Source of the DNA: Loktanella sp. UBA3435
Lineage (GTDB): Bacteria > Pseudomonadota > Alphaproteobacteria > Rhodobacterales > Rhodobacteraceae
NCBI GenBank assembly: GCA_002378665.1
Contig: DFSO01000035.1
Coordinates: forward strand, 1-18,663
Direction: 5' to 3'
Length of the DNA: 18,663 nt
Shown here: positions 14,619 through 18,663 of the stretch, piece after piece
Numbering within the stretch: position 1 is the first letter of the stretch
Layout: each line of letters begins with the position of its first letter
The notes under the pieces: model-generated
What the model was told of the DNA's origin: nothing
Seen by the model: the letters and a program-made list of their open reading frames with translations, nothing else
The model's database searches: none
Translations under genes and position numbers: made by a program

Positions 14619-15292
14619 TTCTTTGCGGACCCTGACCAATCAATCGGGCAAATCTCGGCGGACTTGCCGCCAAAGTCCCAAACGCGGCCATAATCGCGCA
14701 CCTTGGAGGCCGTGCCAGTTGCCGCAATAATATCAGGCCCCATCCAGTATTTGGAGTTCGTGACAACCACAGGTTTCGCCGCATCCTTGCCGCCCAACAT
14801 CTCGATTTCACCTTGGATCTTACGGCCAATCATGATCGACCGCTTCGTGCCTTCACGCACAATCTCGACCTTTTCACGCTCGGCGCCAATGATCTCGGAA
14901 ACAAGGAAGGTAAACAGCCCTGTCGTCCCGCCAGCAGCGCCAGAGAAAATCTGCAAAATGCCGTTATAGGCTGCATCTGTGGACCGCTCATCAACATAAG
15001 CCGCCACGCGCCAGTTGCCCTCTCCCATACGGCCCGGAATATCGACTAGCAGACCAATGTTCAGCCCAGACAGATCTTCACCCTCAAAATGGCCCTCATC
15101 AATCGCAATCGCCATCCACGCATGGCAATGGCCTTCTGTCGGAGGGTGCGCGCCAAGGCTCACCACACAGGGGCAAAACACGGTGCAAGAGCAGTTCAAG
15201 AACAGCTCGCCCTTTATCGCCCAATTCGCAGCGGTCATTTTGCGGCGCATCGGATGGCTCGCCTCCGCGCGCGCATCAGTCTTCTCAGCCAT
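14615..15292 (-). CDS. DUF1326 family protein, cysteine-rich
   Basis: A 225-residue soluble protein with the DUF1326 signature. Clustered cysteines sit near the N terminus (NCSCTVFCPC: Cys34, 36, 40, 42) with GHCHAW (Cys56, His57) after them, a likely metal or cofactor site. The rest is a strand-rich domain without known activity. AAGGAG seven bases before the ATG at 15292 decides the start; the open frame extends 18 codons upstream into the stop of the DUF2182 gene. DUF1326 and DUF2182 genes are regularly adjacent in proteobacteria, so the two probably act together at the membrane. The biochemical role is not known to me. Confidence 0.88.
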   Translation of the reverse strand: MAEKTDARAEASHPMRRKMTAANWAIKGELFLNCSCTVFCPCVVSLGAHPPTEGHCHAWMAIAIDEGHFEGEDLSGLNIGLLVDIPGRMGEGNWRVAAYVDERSTDAAYNGILQIFSGAAGGTTGLFTFLVSEIIGAEREKVEIVREGTKRSIMIGRKIQGEIEMLGGKDAAKPVVVTNSKYWMGPDIIAATGTASKVRDYGRVWDFGGKSAEICPIDWSGSAKK

Positions 15293-15308
15293 TTTCAACT
15301 CCTTCAGG

Positions 15309-16088
15309 TTAAAGTGCCGTGATGCCAACCACGAGGCCCGCTGCAATCAACAGCACACCCATCGGTTTCATCACTTTATGCCCAATCTGGGGCAGTTTTT
15401 CCAAAATCATAAACAGTGTAGCTAACCCCATCCAAGCAAGGTTCATCACCCCACCAACAAAGCCCAAGGCCATAAAGCCCCAGCAGCACACAACGCAAAA
15501 CACACCAAGGCCTAGACCCATCCGCAATCCGCCTGCGAACCCTGTTTTCCAGTTGCCCACAAAATACATCATAGGACTATGACAAACGCCGTGGCAAATC
15601 TCTTTGGCCCGCGTGAACTGAAACGCGCCAACAACAATCAGGAGGCCAGCGGAAATCCACCGCGAATTGGGAATGCCCAGCATATCAATCACGCCGCCGA
15701 ACAAGAGGCCCAGTTGTACCGCCGCAATTACCGCAGCAAAGCCAACCCAAACGATGAAATAGCCCAGCAAAACGCCAAACCACCCTGCCCGCGTTCCGTT
15801 TGCACTGGCCATTAAGTCTTCGTAGCTCATCAGCGTCGGCACCATCGTCGGCAGCATCATCGCGGCCATCATCACCGCCCACATGCCAAACAACGGCCCA
15901 AACCGCGCCATCGGCATATCCATCGGCATGCTCGGATCCATCGCAGCCATCGCTTGGGCCATCGCATTTGGCCTGCCAATCAGATCAAGCCCCATGCCAA
16001 GGCTCATTGCCGCCATCATCCACCAAGCAGCGAGAATCGCTGCGAAAAAGCCCAACCAAGCGACAGAACGGAACGATATACTCAACAT
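15309..16088 (-). CDS. DUF2182 family integral membrane protein (predicted metal-binding)
   Basis: A 259-residue membrane protein with about six helices. Family marks are the methionine-rich MWAVMMAAMMLPT segment near residue 73 and FTRAKEICHGVC with HSP after it near 160, whose Cys/His cluster suggests metal binding. A methionine-rich loop (PSMPMDMPMARF, about 52-63) lies before the first mark and also looks like a soft-metal site. GGGAGGGG lies just before the ATG at 16088; the open frame runs 100 codons further, but that part lies opposite the GntR gene. It is the first gene of the five-gene operon ending in acuI, and its promoter overlaps two GntR-type operators. Confidence 0.88.
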   Translation of the reverse strand: MLSISFRSVAWLGFFAAILAAWWMMAAMSLGMGLDLIGRPNAMAQAMAAMDPSMPMDMPMARFGPLFGMWAVMMAAMMLPTMVPTLMSYEDLMASANGTRAGWFGVLLGYFIVWVGFAAVIAAVQLGLLFGGVIDMLGIPNSRWISAGLLIVVGAFQFTRAKEICHGVCHSPMMYFVGNWKTGFAGGLRMGLGLGVFCVVCCWGFMALGFVGGVMNLAWMGLATLFMILEKLPQIGHKVMKPMGVLLIAAGLVVGITAL

Positions 16089-16115
16089 GACGCCCCTCCC
16101 AGACCGACTCAGTGA

Positions 16116-16142
16116 TTGCAAAACATATGTCAGACGTTTAAT
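16116..16142 (+). promoter_or_regulatory. Probable promoter of the gntR gene
   Basis: TTGCAA (16116-16121) and TTTAAT (16137-16142, 5 of 6 to the -10 consensus) are 15 bases apart, slightly short. The start point would fall near 16149, only a few bases before the ATG, so the mRNA would be leaderless or nearly so. Confidence 0.45.
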
Positions 16143-16152
16143 TGTCTGACAA
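16124..16152 (-). promoter_or_regulatory. Promoter of the DUF2182-DUF1326-dinB-dmdA-acuI operon
   Basis: On the minus strand TTGTCA (16147-16152, 5 of 6 to the -35 consensus) is followed by exactly 17 bases and then CATATG (16124-16129, 3 of 6). The -35 box lies within one GntR-type operator and the -10 box touches the other, so a bound repressor would block polymerase. Confidence 0.6.
16128..16152. promoter_or_regulatory. Double operator for the GntR/FadR-type regulator
   Basis: TGTCAGAC (16128-16135) and GTCTGACA (16144-16151) form a perfect 8-base inverted repeat with an 8-base spacer. Each half is itself centred on GT-N3-AC. The right one, TTGTCTGACAA (16142-16152), is an exact palindrome fitting the known TNGTNNNACNA operator pattern of FadR-subfamily regulators; the left one fits less well. 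Their centres are 15 bases apart. The site lies in the 64-base divergent gap and touches the regulator's start codon, so autoregulation is expected. Confidence 0.75.
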
Positions 16153-16890
16153 ATGAAAATTGATCCGAACAGCCCCGACCTCTCTGCACAAATCGCCAAG
16201 GCGATCCGTGATGCCATCATGTCTGGCAAACTGCTCGTTGATGAGCGGCTCCCCTCAGAGGCCGAACTTTCCGAGAAATTCAACGTCTCGCGGCCCACTG
16301 TGCGCGAGGCCCTGAAACGGCTTGGCGCGCAATCCCTGATCCGCACGCAGCGCGGGGCCACAGGCGGCGCATTCGTGAACCGCATCAAATTCGAGGACGC
16401 CTACGGCCAGCAAATCACCACCTCCACGCTCCTGCTCTCTATGAACGATGTCAGCTTCGCCGTGGCCTGCGAGGCCCGCTACGCCCTAGAACGCGCCTGC
16501 GCCCCCTTAGCCGCCGCGCGCCGCACGGCCGACCACCTCGCCACCATGCGCGCCGAAGCCCACCGCCAAGCCCAACCGGGCCTGACCGACGAGGCCTTCT
16601 GCGCCTCCGACGTCGCCTTCCACCGCGCGTTGGTCGATGCCGCAGATAATCCCGTCATTTCCTACCAACTCGCAGGCGCCGTCGAGGCGATGCAGCCACT
16701 GATGAATATGATCACCTTCTCGGCGCGGTCCCGCGAAAAGATCATAGGCTTCCACACCCAAATCGCCGACGCCCTCGAGGCCCATGACGCAAAGACCGTC
16801 GACACAACGCTGGCGGCATTGGCAGCCTATACCAATGAACTCGCCCAAAATGTGATCAATGCGCGGGCGGCGGCACGTCAAGCAAATTGA
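16153..16890 (+). CDS. GntR family transcriptional regulator, FadR subfamily (FCD domain)
   Basis: A 245-residue DNA-binding regulator. The winged helix spans about residues 9-75, with LPSEAELSEKFNVSRPTVRE as recognition unit and a wing RTQRGATGGAFV. The FCD ligand domain follows (about 90-225) with the metal-binding pattern DVAFH and FHTQIADAL. FCD proteins usually sense small organic acids or acyl-CoA compounds. An in-frame stop lies six bases before the ATG and a later start would delete the DNA-binding helix, so the start is firm. No ribosome site precedes it. It is divergent from the operon ending in dmdA-acuI and overlaps that promoter with its own likely operators, making it the probable local regulator. 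As I recall, a GntR gene also sits beside dmdA in R. pomeroyi. Confidence 0.93.
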   Translation: MKIDPNSPDLSAQIAKAIRDAIMSGKLLVDERLPSEAELSEKFNVSRPTVREALKRLGAQSLIRTQRGATGGAFVNRIKFEDAYGQQITTSTLLLSMNDVSFAVACEARYALERACAPLAAARRTADHLATMRAEAHRQAQPGLTDEAFCASDVAFHRALVDAADNPVISYQLAGAVEAMQPLMNMITFSARSREKIIGFHTQIADALEAHDAKTVDTTLAALAAYTNELAQNVINARAAARQAN

Positions 16891-16893
16891 GAC

Positions 16894-16922
16894 TTGCGAG
16901 CAGCGCAATCGCACCCTAACCT
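16894..16922 (+). promoter_or_regulatory. Possible promoter of the solute-binding protein gene
   Basis: TTGCGA (16894-16899) and TAACCT (16917-16922) are 17 bases apart in the 64-base gap after gntR, with 4 and 3 of 6 consensus matches. No terminator follows gntR, so read-through from it is equally possible. Confidence 0.3.
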
Positions 16923-16954
16923 CCCATCCAGAACGCTAAACGGGAGAAATTAGC

Positions 16955-17995
16955 ATGAAATTTACCACCTTGTTGGGCGCGGTTTCCATCGCTGCCCTCG
17001 GCTCTTCACTCGCGGCCCAAGACGCCGAATTGCTCGTCTTCGATTATTCGGGCTTTGAAGTGCCAGAGCACCACGCCGCCTACATCGCAAAGCACGGCCA
17101 ATCCCCATCCTTCGCCTTCTTTGGCGACGAAGACGAAGCCTTCCAGAAAATCCGCTCGGGCTTTCAGGCTGACGTGGCGCACATCTGTGCGGGTTCCGTG
17201 ACAAAATGGCAGGACAGCGGTTTGCTTGAGGCTTGGGATACAGCCAAGATTCAATATTACGCTGATCTCGACGCCAATCTTAAAGGTCAAGAAATCGGCG
17301 CGGGCCAAACCTACTTTGTGCCAACCGACTTTGGCTCCACTGCGATTGCCTACAATCCAGACGAAGTATCTGCCGATGACGTAGCCACACTTCAGGTCTT
17401 CAAAAACCCGAAATACGCAGGCCGCATGTCCTTGCCTGATAACGTCGATGACGCTTACGCGCTGGCCTATCTTGCGACAGGCGTGACCAACTGGACAGAA
17501 GCCACAGACGAACAGTTTGAAGCGGCCTCCGCTTGGCTGCGCGAAATCCACCCGAACCTGCGCACCTATTGGACAGATGCGGGCGAATTGGCGCAATTGA
17601 TGGCCTCTGGTGAAATCCTTGTCAGCTGGGCATGGAATGAGACCTATCCGACAATGGTCGAAGAAGGCCGCCCAATCGCGTTCCAACGCGAAGCAACCGA
17701 AGGCTCCTCGCTCTGGCTCTGCGGCTACGTGAACCTCGCCAACAGCCCGGGCAACGCGGATAAGGCTTACGACTACCTCAACGCCTTCCTCGCACCAGAC
17801 AACGTGATGCCACTGCTTGAAAACGGCTACGGCTCGGCAAACGCAACTGCACTGAACGACCAAGTCGGCGTCGAAGACCTCGCAGCTGCAGGCCTAGAGC
17901 CAATTACAGCACCCGTTCTGGCACAATTGCCAATGAGCAACGCATCCCGCGAGCGTCAGGTCGAAACATTCGAGCTGATCAAAGCTGGCTTCTAA
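16955..17995 (+). CDS. Periplasmic solute-binding protein, PotD-like (ABC type)
   Basis: A 346-residue exported ligand-binding protein of the spermidine/putrescine-binding group. Residues 1-21 are a signal peptide with cleavage near SLAAQDAE. Typical later segments are FVPTDFGSTAIAYNPDEV (about 124-141), a hinge with LPDNVDDAYALAYLATG, and SWAWNETYPTMVEEG with WLCGYVNLANSP. The ribosome site GGGAGA lies eight bases before the ATG. The ligand cannot be read; a polyamine, amino acid or quaternary amine is possible. A terminator follows directly and no permease or ATPase gene is present in the window, so it is an orphan binding protein or borrows another transporter. It lies 64 bases after gntR on the same strand. 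Confidence 0.92.
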   Translation: MKFTTLLGAVSIAALGSSLAAQDAELLVFDYSGFEVPEHHAAYIAKHGQSPSFAFFGDEDEAFQKIRSGFQADVAHICAGSVTKWQDSGLLEAWDTAKIQYYADLDANLKGQEIGAGQTYFVPTDFGSTAIAYNPDEVSADDVATLQVFKNPKYAGRMSLPDNVDDAYALAYLATGVTNWTEATDEQFEAASAWLREIHPNLRTYWTDAGELAQLMASGEILVSWAWNETYPTMVEEGRPIAFQREATEGSSLWLCGYVNLANSPGNADKAYDYLNAFLAPDNVMPLLENGYGSANATALNDQVGVEDLAAAGLEPITAPVLAQLPMSNASRERQVETFELIKAGF

Positions 17996-18020
17996 AGCCA
18001 CTTTAACAGTTCTGATAAAA

Positions 18021-18050
18021 GGCGGCACTGAAAAGTGCCGCCCTCTATTT
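18021..18050 (+). terminator. Terminator after the solute-binding protein gene
   Basis: GGCGGCACT (18021-18029) pairs perfectly with AGTGCCGCC (18034-18042) over a GAAA tetraloop, followed by a T-rich tail (CTCTATTT). It lies in the convergent gap and may serve the minus-strand membrane-protein gene too. Confidence 0.88.
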
Positions 18051-18070
18051 ATTGAATTGTGCCTTAATCT

Positions 18071-18409
18071 TTAATCCCAAAACGGCCTCCAGTACGTGAG
18101 TTCAAACTTGCCATTTCTCAAAGTGACACGCTGAACGTCGTACCCTATATCATTGTTCTCATTGAACGCGGCATCAATGGCGGGCAACCAAACGGTGGTC
18201 CCAAAGAGCAACATCAGAAACATTGGTATCGCCAGGAAGGCGCCGCGCCGTCCTAGATAGACCATTGGTAGTAAACACAGCCCATAAACCAACGCGTTTA
18301 TGGGGATTACAACCAAGGGGATCAGCAACCCAAAAGAGTAAAGAACCGCTAAAAGCGAAATAACTGGCACGGCAAATATTGCAGACAGAATGCCAAAAAA
18401 CATCATCAA
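18071..18409 (-). CDS. Small membrane protein of unknown function
   Basis: A 112-residue protein with two or three membrane helices in residues 4-75, followed by a short polar tail (about 76-112) with a strand-like segment (DVQRVTLRNGKFELTYW). No known family was recognised. It begins with three consecutive ATG codons. AAGGAG is present but about 19 bases upstream, too far for good use, so the start is uncertain. The DNA is AT-richer than the neighbouring genes. It is convergent with the solute-binding protein gene. Confidence 0.55.
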   Translation of the reverse strand: MMMFFGILSAIFAVPVISLLAVLYSFGLLIPLVVIPINALVYGLCLLPMVYLGRRGAFLAIPMFLMLLFGTTVWLPAIDAAFNENNDIGYDVQRVTLRNGKFELTYWRPFWD

Positions 18410-18493
18410 CCAAAAGTAACTTTTTCTCCTTAACTAAATTCACTTTCGTACTATTTATTAAGGATCAGCTAAATAGGTTTTCCTATGAGCTTT

Positions 18494-18663
18494 CTAGCAT
18501 TTTATTCTGGCGCAGTTAGAATACACGCCATCGTCTTTGGCACACCCATCCAATAGCGCGCCGCGCAGCGCGACCAAAGGCAGCGCTAAATCGATTTCCC
18601 ATCGCAGTTCATGAATTGCCTGCGGCTCGTAGCGTCACCATCATCTCGGCAAAGTCACATTCC
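18494..18663 (-). pseudogene. Possible decayed coding fragment at the window end
   Basis: On the minus strand one frame reads ECDFAEMMVTLRAAGNS and stops at 18609. A second frame then reads AIHELRWEIDLALPLVALRG and on to a stop at 18494, without a start codon. Each part looks protein-like, as if one reading frame had been broken by a frameshift near 18615. The family was not recognised and the rest lies outside the window. Chance open frames cannot be excluded. The remaining bases 18410-18493 show nothing definite. Confidence 0.25.

Noticed and set aside
16089..16388. A 100-codon extension of the DUF2182 frame.
   Set aside because: It runs through the operator region and opposite gntR; the start at 16088 has a strong ribosome site and begins directly before the first membrane helix.
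17006..17863. A 285-codon minus-strand open frame opposite the solute-binding protein.
   Set aside because: Antisense shadow, rich in Val/Gly/Cys, with no recognisable motif; the plus-strand gene has a signal peptide and a ribosome site.
18174..18443. An 89-codon open frame with AAGGAG just inside its start, overlapping the small membrane protein.
   Set aside because: The composition is not protein-like and the AAGGAG lies after its ATG; the overlapping frame has coherent membrane helices.
1..18663. CRISPR arrays, insertion sequences, prophage genes or replication origins.
   Set aside because: No regularly spaced repeats, transposase, integrase, phage structural gene or origin-like repeat cluster was seen on either strand.

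Overview
The window looks like chromosome of a marine alphaproteobacterium of the Rhodobacterales (Roseobacter group). The evidence is the gene content: a TrgA/TrgB/cysteine synthase cluster, a DMSP demethylase (DmdA) next to an acryloyl-CoA reductase (AcuI), DUF3772-type MscS channels and DUF2182/DUF1326 pairs. Moderate-to-high GC, dense packing and many 1-4 bp stop/start overlaps fit this. No database could be searched, so family names rest on motifs and recalled relatives.

Region 1 (1-7734, almost all minus strand). The window opens with the 5' end of a tRNA-Ser, cut by the window edge, and its promoter. A six-gene train follows, read right to left: trgA, trgB, a cysteine synthase, an MscS channel, AlaX, and a small four-helix membrane protein. 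Four of the five junctions overlap by 1 or 4 bases and the fifth gap is 38 bases, so this is very probably one transcript. It combines tellurite/redox and cysteine functions with a tension-gated channel and a Ser/Ala-tRNA quality-control enzyme. A photolyase lies just upstream on the same strand.

Region 2 (7794-11139). A SufS-like class V aminotransferase (minus) and a BCCT-family betaine/DMSP-type transporter (plus) are divergent across about 270 bases. The transporter has a C/A-rich leader with three copies of an 8-base repeat and ends in a textbook terminator.

Region 3 (11161-16152). This is the DMSP part. A minus-strand operon runs DUF2182 - DUF1326 - DinB-like - dmdA - acuI and ends at a terminator near 11900. 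Between that terminator and the transporter lies an islet holding one small secreted-protein gene. It is bounded on its far side by a decayed second copy of the acuI 3' end, the pattern left by integration into a gene's 3' end.

Region 4 (16089-18042). A FadR-type GntR regulator is divergent from the DMSP operon. The 64-base gap holds two GTCWGAC-centred operators that overlap a good minus-strand promoter and abut the regulator's start codon. The regulator is therefore the likely controller of itself and of the dmdA-acuI operon. A PotD-like substrate-binding protein follows without permease genes and ends at a terminator.

Region 5 (18071-18663). A small membrane protein of unknown function (minus) and a possible decayed coding fragment close the window. 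How it fits together (inference): the BCCT carrier imports DMSP or glycine betaine, DmdA demethylates DMSP, AcuI disposes of toxic acryloyl-CoA, and the GntR protein senses a small acid from this pathway. No stretch above 300 bases lacks a gene.
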